DNA from: [Mycobacterium] fortunisiensis
GTDB lineage: Bacteria > Actinomycetota > Actinomycetes > Mycobacteriales > Mycobacteriaceae
Length of the DNA stretch: 64,000 bases
Direction of reading: 5' to 3'
NCBI RefSeq assembly: GCF_019050325.1
Contig: NZ_VOMB01000010.1
Coordinates: 1-64,000 of the forward strand
Positions 15,493 through 23,256 of the stretch are shown here, one piece after another. Position 1 is the stretch's first letter, and every line of letters begins with the position of its first letter. The notes beneath the pieces are model-generated. The model saw only the letters and a list, made by a program, of their open reading frames with translations, was not told where the DNA came from and did not search any database. Position numbers and translations under genes: made by a program.

Positions 15493-18400
15493 TCAGATCG
15501 GGCAGAACGCGTCGCAGTATTCGTCCCAGGCCCGCGTGCCGTCCGCGGATGGCACGCCCAACATCTCCCGGAAGCTGGGATCCCGGTCGGAGCCTTTGAA
15601 CTTCTTCTCGCAGGTGATCTCGACGCTCTTCGACAGCATCGCGACCTCGACCTCGACGGTGAGGGTGGCCCGGCCCGTGGCGGTGTTGGTGTCGAAGTCA
15701 TAGTTGAGTTCGAGGTACAGCTCGATCGACACCGAAATGAGGCCCAGCACATCGACTTCACCGTGCAGGCGGAAGTAGCCGGTGAGCTGACTGTCGTCGC
15801 CGGCGGCGGTGGTCTGCAGTTTGAAGTAGATGCCGGCCATACAGTCGACGGTGCCGCTGGCCACCCCGAAGTCGAGTGCGGCCGCCGCACCGAACTCGAA
15901 CGCCGCCTCCAACATACGGCACTGCTGGGGCGCGACGGTGATTCCGAAGAACCCGCCACCGCCAAACAGCCACACGGTCAACCGGAACGGGTTCTCCCGG
16001 GTGCAGAAGCCGAAACTGAAATCCAGTGAGTCACCGATGAACGGGATGTTCGCCTGCGCGGCCAGCGACACGTTGGACAGGCTCATCACCCCGAGCGGAA
16101 TGTCGGGCAACGCCAGGTCGAAGCCGGCCGTGATGCCCTGGGCGTCGACGTCCAGATACGGCGGGTCGGAGAACCCGTTGAGCGGAATCAATGACCGCAG
16201 AACGTTGACGAAGGAGAGCGGCCCGCCGAATTCCACCCCGGGTTTGGCGAGTTCGATGTGCACGTCGGTCTTGCGGCCGGGGGTGGCGGTGAACTCGATG
16301 ACGTCGATGTTCAGTGCGATGAACGAGTCCTCGCCGCCGAGCAGTTGCAGTTTGAACGGGCTGATCGAACACGTCGTCGTCACCGAGGGCTTGATGCCCG
16401 GTTTCGTCGCGGCCTGCACTTCGACACACAGGTCCAGGGTCGCCCGGGCGGCGAGATCCGTTTCGCCGGCTTTGGGACGGGGTTGGAACAGCGGTGCATC
16501 CTGCGGCCAGGGCGCCAGCTGGGTGGACCAGGTGAGTTTGGCGTGGACCGTCTCGGGCAGGCTCATGCCGTTCATCAGTTGGCTTGCGGCTTCGATGATG
16601 TCGCTACCGGGGCCGACATATTCGCCCAGGCGTTGGATGATTCCGGTGAGCTGGACCCGCACTGTGTTCGGCAGTGCCGAGGCGCCGTCGATCGTCGAGT
16701 TCAGCTCGCCCAGATCGGTTCTCAACAGTTGGATCGCTGACTGGGCGTCGTCCAGCGTGGAGATCTTGGCGAAGGCCGTGAGGACCGCCTGCGCCTGGTT
16801 GCCGGTATCGGCCAGGGCGGTGAGTAGGCCCTGCAGCCCGGCGTCGGCCTCGGCGGCATAGCGGTTTTGCAGATCGGTGGCGACGGCGCTGATCCGGGCC
16901 AGGTCGTCGAGGAAACCGGTGACCTGGTTGACGCTCTTGGCGATGAACGACGGCATGTTCTCCGGGGTTAGCCCGATATCCGCCAAGAGGTCGGAAAGCT
17001 CCACCGCCCCAAAGAGTTTCCCGGGGATCTCCAGACCGCCGAAGAAATTCTCTGGGGTCATGGAGCCGCTGACGGCCTCGGCGATTAGCCCGCCGATCGG
17101 TCCCTTGCTGCCGGAGAGCCCGGTCACCGCCAGGCTCGGCGTCACGAATCCGCCGGAGCGGTCGGCCTGTTGGGCGAAGCTCATGACCGCGGCGGCGTCT
17201 TTTGGCTTCACGACCTCGAGAAACACGTGAGTGTGATTGTCGGCGAAGCCGTTCTCCCGGTAATGCGCGGGTTGCTTCATCAGCACCGGCTCGGCCGCTC
17301 CGGCCAGCGCATTCATCGCCGGGACCACCACACCGGCGCTGCTCAGCATGGGCCAGAACTGGGCCTGGTCCTGCTTTTCCACGGCGACCTTCGTGATCAG
17401 GGCGGCATCGAATTCCAATGTGTCGACGCTCAACGTGGTGTCCAGACTGGCTCCGGAGGTGGGATCGGTGGCGGCGGCAAACGCGACGCGCTGCCCGCCG
17501 AGGTGATGTATGCGCTTGGCGGGGTCGGCGCTGAGGTAGGCCGCCCGCACCGCGGCCAGCGACGCCTCGTCGACGTTGCGCTCCCGCCCGACGAACAACA
17601 GCGGACCGCCGTACTCGACGATCTGGTTCTCCCGATCGGTGGCCAGGATCTTGAACGGGAACGGGGTGTTGTTGGCGGTGGGGAAGAAGCAGAACGCCCC
17701 GGTCAACCCGCCCTCCTGCTCCGGGTCGTTGAGGTCGGGGGTGATCCTGGTGAGGATGCTGACCGACGAGAACGGCATCGCCAGATCCAGACGAATCTCG
17801 TTGTTGTCCGGGTCGTTCGGGTCGCGCCAGGTCTTCTCGCCTTCGGGATACGTCATGGTCTGTTGGCGCACCACGATGAAGAACCGCTGCCGCAGATAGG
17901 CATAGCGACCGGGCAACGGCGCATTGGGCTGAATCTTGCGCTCGGTGACCTTCACCAGCGACGCGGGATGACCGAACGGGTACAAGAACCCGGCATAGAC
18001 CACCTTCACCTCGTGGTCGCGGCCCATCGCGGCGCGGTGCTTCCACTCGGTGATCGAGAAATCGCCGTTGGGCAGGGTGTCGGTGCTGAACTCGGAGCGC
18101 AGCCATCCCCCGAGGGCGGACAGCATGAGCAGGTCGACGTCGACCGCGGGCGGATCCCACGGCCGCCGCTTGCTCTTCAGGGTGAAGTCCGACGTTTCAT
18201 GGACCAGCATCCGGCGATCCCTGGAGGTCAGCGATTTCGTGAACGAAGGATCGTCGGATCCGCCCATCACATCCCAGTTCCCGTCGTGCGGTGGATGGTC
18301 GATGTCGCGGGCCCAGATGGCGCGCACGGTGCGGTCCTCGGAGTTCTCCTCATCGATGCAGATACCGTCGGCGTCGGTGGTGGTACGCACGCCGAGGCGG

Positions 18401-19347
18401 CTGTGCCACAACTCGATTCGTCCGTCGTGCTCGACCGGGGCCTCGGTGTGGGCGAAGCCGCCGCCGTGGTGGGGCGAAAGTTGCAGGCGCCAGGGCAATT
18501 CGATCGCGGTCTCGGTCGACGTCGGCGCCCGCGGGGCCGGGGGACGCAGCAGCACCGTCGGCCGGGCCGTGATCTGCGCGGAGATCCCGAGGTCGACGGC
18601 CAGCCGCGATGTCGCGGTGACTCGGGCACTGATCTGTTTGCCGAGCCGATGGTCCAAGACCCGGGCAGTCGCCGCGGATCGACCGACGGCGCCGATCACC
18701 GACGGCACAGCCTGCGCCTGATTGGTCAGCAAGACCTGCTGCACCCGTGCGGTCGTGATGGCATCCGCGATCTGCTCACCGATCGGGATCAGGATGCGAA
18801 GCGGGTTCTCGGCATGCGGGGCGACGCTGAGCGGGAGTCTGCTCATGGCTGCCAGCAGCCCGTCGAGCGACCAGGCAATGGTTTCGTCGGCCACCATGAA
18901 CGCGAGCCGGGAGTGCGCGCTCAGCGAGGCCAGCACCGGCGGAGCGAGCGGCGTGACCTCCTTGTTGGGAGGCGTCGCCTTGGCCTCGTCAGTGAATTCG
19001 AATCCGTACGGTGGCTCCGGCGACGCGACGAGGTCGGCCGGGCCTTGCTCGGAGAAAGCCTGCTCGACCAGATGCTGGGGCGGGAAATCTGCGATGAGGA
19101 ACGCCGGCCGGGCGTCATCGCGGCGGGCCAGGGCCAGCGTCCCGTCGACCTGGACGCGGTGCAGGTTCTGGAACGAGAAGCGCACCAACAACATGTCAGC
19201 CGTCCGCAGCACGGTGACCGGTGACGGGCTGCGGGCCAACGCCTCGGCCGGATTCGGCAGGTCGACGGGACGGCCCACCCGACGCAGGGTGACCCGCTGT
19301 CCGAGGCGTCGTTCCAGGATGGGCGATATATCGTCTCGTCCGGCCAT
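15493..19347 (-). CDS. giant beta-rich protein of unknown function (1284 aa)
   Basis: This is the upstream partner of the 1422-aa gene. The start at ATG 19347 has a good AGGGGGCGG ribosome-binding site; 21 further codons upstream are open but lack one. The N-terminal ~850 residues are mixed alpha/beta; a helical segment (about 840-960) follows. The last ~330 residues are regular amphipathic strands with many Gly/Phe (around residue 1150, GGGGFFGITVAP), ending in a Cys-containing tail (WDEYCDAFCPI). No signal peptide or catalytic motif is evident. Long amphipathic sheets occur in lipid-transfer, toxin and structural proteins, so the fold does not decide the function. Confidence 0.85.
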   Translation of the reverse strand: MAGRDDISPILERRLGQRVTLRRVGRPVDLPNPAEALARSPSPVTVLRTADMLLVRFSFQNLHRVQVDGTLALARRDDARPAFLIADFPPQHLVEQAFSEQGPADLVASPEPPYGFEFTDEAKATPPNKEVTPLAPPVLASLSAHSRLAFMVADETIAWSLDGLLAAMSRLPLSVAPHAENPLRILIPIGEQIADAITTARVQQVLLTNQAQAVPSVIGAVGRSAATARVLDHRLGKQISARVTATSRLAVDLGISAQITARPTVLLRPPAPRAPTSTETAIELPWRLQLSPHHGGGFAHTEAPVEHDGRIELWHSRLGVRTTTDADGICIDEENSEDRTVRAIWARDIDHPPHDGNWDVMGGSDDPSFTKSLTSRDRRMLVHETSDFTLKSKRRPWDPPAVDVDLLMLSALGGWLRSEFSTDTLPNGDFSITEWKHRAAMGRDHEVKVVYAGFLYPFGHPASLVKVTERKIQPNAPLPGRYAYLRQRFFIVVRQQTMTYPEGEKTWRDPNDPDNNEIRLDLAMPFSSVSILTRITPDLNDPEQEGGLTGAFCFFPTANNTPFPFKILATDRENQIVEYGGPLLFVGRERNVDEASLAAVRAAYLSADPAKRIHHLGGQRVAFAAATDPTSGASLDTTLSVDTLEFDAALITKVAVEKQDQAQFWPMLSSAGVVVPAMNALAGAAEPVLMKQPAHYRENGFADNHTHVFLEVVKPKDAAAVMSFAQQADRSGGFVTPSLAVTGLSGSKGPIGGLIAEAVSGSMTPENFFGGLEIPGKLFGAVELSDLLADIGLTPENMPSFIAKSVNQVTGFLDDLARISAVATDLQNRYAAEADAGLQGLLTALADTGNQAQAVLTAFAKISTLDDAQSAIQLLRTDLGELNSTIDGASALPNTVRVQLTGIIQRLGEYVGPGSDIIEAASQLMNGMSLPETVHAKLTWSTQLAPWPQDAPLFQPRPKAGETDLAARATLDLCVEVQAATKPGIKPSVTTTCSISPFKLQLLGGEDSFIALNIDVIEFTATPGRKTDVHIELAKPGVEFGGPLSFVNVLRSLIPLNGFSDPPYLDVDAQGITAGFDLALPDIPLGVMSLSNVSLAAQANIPFIGDSLDFSFGFCTRENPFRLTVWLFGGGGFFGITVAPQQCRMLEAAFEFGAAAALDFGVASGTVDCMAGIYFKLQTTAAGDDSQLTGYFRLHGEVDVLGLISVSIELYLELNYDFDTNTATGRATLTVEVEVAMLSKSVEITCEKKFKGSDRDPSFREMLGVPSADGTRAWDEYCDAFCPI

Positions 19348-19414
19348 GACCGCCCCCTGTCGCCTGCGCTGATCCCAGCTCAAATCGTCCAGGCACGGGC
19401 GCCGGCGCACATGC

Positions 19415-19470
19415 GTAGTGCACTACTCGAATTGTTTGCGCTCAGAAATTGGATCCACGGCGACTAGCCT
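19415..19470 (+). promoter_or_regulatory. palindrome and leaderless -10 box of the 585-aa gene
   Basis: The divergent intergenic region holds the perfect 12-bp palindrome GTAGTGCACTAC (19415-19426). TAGCCT at 19465-19470 lies 7 nt before ATG 19478, fitting a leaderless transcript. The palindrome could serve either or both of the divergent genes. Confidence 0.45.
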
Positions 19471-19477
19471 CGATCCC

Positions 19478-21235
19478 ATGTCGAAATCGAACCGCCAGCG
19501 CCGCGCGGCCAAGCATCGCAAGGCGCGCCGAGACGACCGTTCGATGCGCCACCAGGCCGCCGAGCCGGATCTCTTCACGCAGATACGCACGGCTCTGGTC
19601 GACCCCGATCCGCTGCACCTGCTCAGCTATGTCAGTAGCCTGCTGACCGCCGTCGACCCCCGGGGCAAAACCCATCCGTTCGCCCCAGCGGGTGAGGGTC
19701 CGGATGGGCCGACCCGCGAAGAACTCGCCGCGATGTTCATGGACGTCCCGACCCCGGAAACCACCGCGCTGCTGTCGGTGGTCGCCGAGTTGGCCGGCGA
19801 CGACGAGCTCCTGCATGCCCGCATCCGTCGTGAACTGGCCACCCGGCCCGAGGCCGGTCCGCACTGGATCAGGAGGCTGGCGGAGGCGTCGGCCTACCGA
19901 GCGGTGCGGATGGCGCATGTGCTCGGCGACGGCGACAACATCATGATCGGGGTGCGCCTCGGGGACCACGAGCTCACCCTCGTCGTCTACGTCGATCACA
20001 ACCTCGGCCAATTGGTCAAGGACGCCTTCGTGGTGTCTGAACCGATTGCCGTCATCCTCGCCCAGTATCAGACCATCGCCGACGAACCCGACCTGATATG
20101 GGAGGAGCTCAGCCTGGCCGACGCACGTGCCTGGGTCGACGAGGCAATCGCGATCGGTGCCATCACCTACCCACCCATCGAAACCGAATCCTGGCCCGGG
20201 TGTCGTCCGCTGATCGAGTGGATCATCCGCAGCTTGCCCGAAGGTGGATCCGGCTATCAACGGCCCCAATGGGATTCGAAAAAGCTAGACCGGTTGGCGG
20301 ATCGATTCTTCGCCTCGCAGTGGGGGCGTTCGCTTGACGACGCCGACCATCGCGGCCTACTCGAGTCTCTGCTCTGGTACGGCACCGACTACGGCCCGGG
20401 CGATCCGCTGCGATGGAGCGGGGTGCAGGTCGAGATTCTGTTCATGGACTGGCTGCCCCGCAAGGTCGTCGCACCCACCGAATATCTGGCCGAGGCGCCG
20501 GAGCTGCTGCGGGCCTTTGTGTGCTTTGCGCACAACGAATCTGACGTACGTGCCGACCTGACCGAACAGACGCTGGCCGCGATCGATTACTACGCCCCGG
20601 AGTATCAGAAGATAATCCGCTCGCCCCGGCCGCAGGGGCCCGCGGCGTTGCTCGACGCGCTCGGAGAGTTCGACGAGCCGTACTGGTACCAGGAGATGGA
20701 GCTGGAGACCCTGGCTCGGCAGGTGGGCGGTGAAGAACAGCTGGACCAGTTGGACACCGTCCCGCTGCCCGACGAGCCGTTCGACTGGTCGGGCATTCCC
20801 GACGACGTGACGCCGCGGGTGGCCGAAGTGCTGGAATTGGCGGACGGCTGCTGTGACGCGTTGCTCGACGTCGAATACCGCACCATCGCTCGGCGGGTGC
20901 TCGCCCGCGTTGCTGCCACGGGGCCGGCAGTATTCCGGCGCAAAGCGCGCGCGGACACGGCGGCCGCGGCGGTGGTGTGGATCGCCGGCAAGGCGAACGG
21001 CCAATGCGAGCTGGCCGCCGGACGCCAACGCCTTCGATCTACCGACATCACACGGCATTTCGACATCAAGGGCAGCCCGTCGCAACGCGGGGAGGTCATG
21101 CTGCGGGCGGCAGACTTCCCGAGCCACGGCTACGACGTGGAGCTCGGCTCACCCGACTATCTGACCGCCGAGCGTCGCGAACAGATCATCCGGCGGCGCG
21201 ACGAGCTACGGGAGCAGATCGCGTCGGACGACTGA
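19478..21235 (+). CDS. conserved hypothetical protein, paralogue of 21427-22569
   Basis: The 585-aa protein is unknown to me. It starts with a strongly basic segment (SKSNRQRRAAKHRKARRDD) and continues as a soluble acidic/helical protein with no membrane segment. It is similar to the next gene over about 360 residues, with shared phrases such as VYRAVR/AYRAVR-MAHVLGD, ESWPxxxPLIxW, and DPLRWS. The last ~230 residues are extra here. ATG 19478 is chosen because TAGCCT sits 7 nt upstream and the paralogue has the same arrangement. It may be a nucleic-acid-associated protein given the basic N-terminus, but this is not shown. Confidence 0.75.
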   Translation: MSKSNRQRRAAKHRKARRDDRSMRHQAAEPDLFTQIRTALVDPDPLHLLSYVSSLLTAVDPRGKTHPFAPAGEGPDGPTREELAAMFMDVPTPETTALLSVVAELAGDDELLHARIRRELATRPEAGPHWIRRLAEASAYRAVRMAHVLGDGDNIMIGVRLGDHELTLVVYVDHNLGQLVKDAFVVSEPIAVILAQYQTIADEPDLIWEELSLADARAWVDEAIAIGAITYPPIETESWPGCRPLIEWIIRSLPEGGSGYQRPQWDSKKLDRLADRFFASQWGRSLDDADHRGLLESLLWYGTDYGPGDPLRWSGVQVEILFMDWLPRKVVAPTEYLAEAPELLRAFVCFAHNESDVRADLTEQTLAAIDYYAPEYQKIIRSPRPQGPAALLDALGEFDEPYWYQEMELETLARQVGGEEQLDQLDTVPLPDEPFDWSGIPDDVTPRVAEVLELADGCCDALLDVEYRTIARRVLARVAATGPAVFRRKARADTAAAAVVWIAGKANGQCELAAGRQRLRSTDITRHFDIKGSPSQRGEVMLRAADFPSHGYDVELGSPDYLTAERREQIIRRRDELREQIASDD

Positions 21236-21288
21236 ACGGGTTTTTGCAGGTTTCTGCAGTCGGTGCGGACAGGACTGCGCGGACGGCA

Positions 21289-21358
21289 CTGTGACGAATG
21301 TGCAGCCTTTCGGGACAATCTTGCCAAAATACCACCAAAGGCTGCACATTCGTCACAG
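21289..21358. repeat. dispersed ~70-bp palindromic repeat, copy B
   Basis: This is the most perfect copy: the first 22 bp (CTGTGACGAATGTGCAGCCT and two more T) are matched exactly, in reverse complement, by the last 22 bp. A 26-bp loop separates the arms. It lies in the 191-bp gap between the two paralogous genes. Confidence 0.9.
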
Positions 21359-21426
21359 CGTTTGCGCAGGGCATGTGGAAGCGCGACGCCGCCGGACATG
21401 TCAGAGCCCCTGAGTAGCCTCCGCCT

Positions 21427-22569
21427 ATGGGAGACAAACGACGTGAGCGTAAGGCCAAACAGGCTCGTCGTGACGTGCGGCGTGCGAAGAAACGCGACCT
21501 GGAATCTCGTCCCGACACGACCTTCAAAGACGCGATCCTCAAGGTGGGTAAGGGCAGACATCCCCTCAGCCTGCTCGCCATCGCCGGCTATCTGATCCAT
21601 CGGACCAAGCCAGACCCACTGGCCTGGCCGAAGGTGGAACCGGACGCCGGCTTTCTGGATCGGTTCGTCGCCGGCATGATCGGTGAGCGGAATCGGGAGA
21701 CGACGGAACTGCTGGCTGTGCTCACCGAACTCCTCCTCGACGACCCGGAGTTGGCGCTGCGATGCCGAGAAGCGGTCTCCAAACGCGATGACTCTCTGCC
21801 GCAATGGATCACGGCGCTTCCGCAGATTGAGGTATACCGTGCGGTGCGCGTAGCCGACGTGCTCGGCGACGCCGACGAGCTCATGATCGGTGCGCGCCTC
21901 AACGACCAATATGAGCTGACCGCGGCCGTTCTGATCGACCACAACGCGCTGTCTGACGTCATCGACGCTGCCGTTGTATTCGAGCCGATCGACAAGGTTC
22001 TTGCGCGGGCGGCTGAATCCAGCGGTGACACCTATGTTGTCGAGATGACGCCGGCCGATGCCCGGACGTGGATCGAGGATGCCCTCGCAGAGTCGACTTT
22101 CACCCGGGTTACCGAAAGCTGGCCGCAATCGCAGCCGCTGATCCAGTGGCTCGTAGGGCAGCTGCCCGAAGGCGGTGCGCACCGGCCACCAACAGACTGG
22201 ATGGCAGCCGGGCAGTTGTGTGACAGGTTCTTCGCCACCGATGCGGCAGCACCATTCGCCGACCCCGGCCACCGGGACTTGTTGCTTGCGCTTTTCGAGA
22301 CTGGTTGTGGTGATCCGCTGCGGTGGAGCGAGATCCGCGTTGAACGCACGATCGGAAGCCCGTGCCTTGACGACGTTTACGGTCCTTTGGAGATCGTGTT
22401 GGATGCGCCGGATCTACTGCGCGCCTTCATCCCGTACGCCCACGCGCAGAGCGGGATTCACGACGATTTGACCGCTCGAACGATCGCTACGATCGACAAG
22501 CTGCGGTCTAGCTACAAGCGGGCGATCTTGAGGCAGGCGGAGCGTTGGGATCTCGACGATGCCGGCTAG
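21427..22569 (+). CDS. conserved hypothetical protein, shorter paralogue of 19478-21235
   Basis: The 380-aa protein has the same basic start (GDKRRERKAKQARRDVRRAKKRD) and the same body as its upstream neighbour, but stops after the common region. The ATG at 21427 is 6 nt after TAGCCT (21415-21420), the same -10 hexamer as the paralogue, so both probably give leaderless mRNAs. The pair looks like a tandem duplication followed by divergence, with the palindromic repeat B between them. Function unknown. Confidence 0.75.
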   Translation: MGDKRRERKAKQARRDVRRAKKRDLESRPDTTFKDAILKVGKGRHPLSLLAIAGYLIHRTKPDPLAWPKVEPDAGFLDRFVAGMIGERNRETTELLAVLTELLLDDPELALRCREAVSKRDDSLPQWITALPQIEVYRAVRVADVLGDADELMIGARLNDQYELTAAVLIDHNALSDVIDAAVVFEPIDKVLARAAESSGDTYVVEMTPADARTWIEDALAESTFTRVTESWPQSQPLIQWLVGQLPEGGAHRPPTDWMAAGQLCDRFFATDAAAPFADPGHRDLLLALFETGCGDPLRWSEIRVERTIGSPCLDDVYGPLEIVLDAPDLLRAFIPYAHAQSGIHDDLTARTIATIDKLRSSYKRAILRQAERWDLDDAG

Positions 22570-22631
22570 GGACACAGCTGATGCAAGCAGAATTGCGACC
22601 AGAATACAAACAACCTGCTTACAGTTGGAGT

Positions 22632-22847
22632 GTGCGAACCCTGCATCTGCGTAACGTCCCCGACGACGTCATGGATCGCCTGGAGCGGATGGCACGCGCG
22701 GCGAGCACGTCGGTGACCGCCATTGCGATTCGTGAACTCGATGCCGCGACTCGCCGAGTCGACAATGCGGCGTTGGTCGCTACGCTGCCCGATCTGGACA
22801 TCCCGACGCGGTCCATCGTCGAGCAGTTGGGGTCAGAACGCAGGTGA
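22632..22847 (+). CDS. vapB: VapB/FitA-type antitoxin, orphaned
   Basis: The 71-aa product has a ribbon-helix-helix start (RTLHLRNVPDDVMDRLERMARAAS) and the C-terminal toxin-binding tail typical of FitA-like VapB antitoxins. The GTG at 22632 lies 6 nt after TACAGT (22620-22625), so it is probably leaderless. Its stop overlaps the start of a vapC remnant as GTGA, the normal vapBC junction. Because that toxin is truncated, this antitoxin has no working partner here; it could still act on related VapC proteins elsewhere. Confidence 0.82.
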   Translation: MRTLHLRNVPDDVMDRLERMARAASTSVTAIAIRELDAATRRVDNAALVATLPDLDIPTRSIVEQLGSERR

Positions 22848-22957
22848 TCGTCGTCGATGCGTCGGCGGCCGAGAACGCCAGTAAGATCTGCGTATTCGTC
22901 ACAGTGTCTCGCTCCCGACTTCATTGCGAGGCTGCCACTGACGCGCGCCTTCCGTAA
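22844..22957 (+). pseudogene. vapC: truncated vapC toxin
   Basis: Only the first nine or ten codons look like VapC: VIVVDASAA is the usual PIN-domain opening with the first catalytic Asp. After that the frame runs into a half copy of the dispersed palindrome and ends at a TAA after 37 codons. The rest of the PIN domain is gone. The GTGA overlap with vapB shows it was once a normal operon. Confidence 0.75.
22886..22904. repeat. half copy of the dispersed palindrome, copy C
   Basis: The sequence ATCTGCGTATTCGTCACAG matches the right arm of the ~70-bp palindrome (CTGCACATTCGTCACAG) with two differences in the common part. There is no left arm; vapC coding sequence occupies that place. This is the break point of the truncated toxin gene. 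Confidence 0.6.
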
Positions 22958-22984
22958 GCGGCGCGTCACCGGCGCGGCGGCTGA

Positions 22985-23188
22985 TTACCCGCGCACTGCG
23001 GCAGCAATCCGCAGCCCGAGATCCTCCAGCTCGTCGAGCACGAAACCGGCACCCCAGATCTGGTCTCGTTTCCGATCGGTCAACCCGCGGAGAACACCGG
23101 CGCCGCGCAGCCGGCCGATGGCGTCGAACACGCTGCTGCGCGGCGCGTCGACCAGAGCGACCGCGTCGTCAGCAGACAAAATGAGCAC
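22985..23188 (-). pseudogene. C-terminal fragment of a Fic-family protein
   Basis: The 67 residues match, from memory, the winged-helix end of mycobacterial Fic proteins: LVDAPRSSVFDAIGRLRGAGVL, then LTDRKRDQIWGAG and the terminal LDELEDLGLRIAA. The catalytic Fic domain with its HPFxxGNGR motif should lie upstream and is absent, since only 68 bp separate this fragment from the OPT gene. It is either a remnant or a short stand-alone HTH protein; I prefer remnant. Confidence 0.6.
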
Positions 23189-23190
23189 TG

Positions 23191-23217
23191 ATCTGACTTA
23201 GTGGAGATAAGTCGGAT
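23191..23217. promoter_or_regulatory. dyad GACTTA-N7-TAAGTC
   Basis: A dyad of GACTTA (23195-23200) and TAAGTC (23208-23213) lies just upstream of the Fic-fragment frame, with outer ATC/GAT pairs. It may be an old operator for the fragment, read on the minus strand. Confidence 0.3.
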
Positions 23218-23256
23218 GAGTGCGGGCCGTAGTCCGGGTTGCGCGGGCCCGATGCC

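Noticed and set aside
13175..15703. 842-codon open frame on the plus strand, antisense to the 1422-aa gene
   Set aside because: It is a shadow of high GC coding DNA: its product is low-complexity, Arg/His/Gly-rich and without motifs, whereas the minus strand gives a continuous natural protein.
17170..19224. 684-codon plus-strand frame over the 1284-aa gene
   Set aside because: Same reason: Arg/Gly-rich antisense frame with no ribosome-binding site.
21157..22272. 371-codon minus-strand frame
   Set aside because: It is antisense to the 380-aa gene and passes through palindrome B; the plus strand has the paralogue relationship and promoter.
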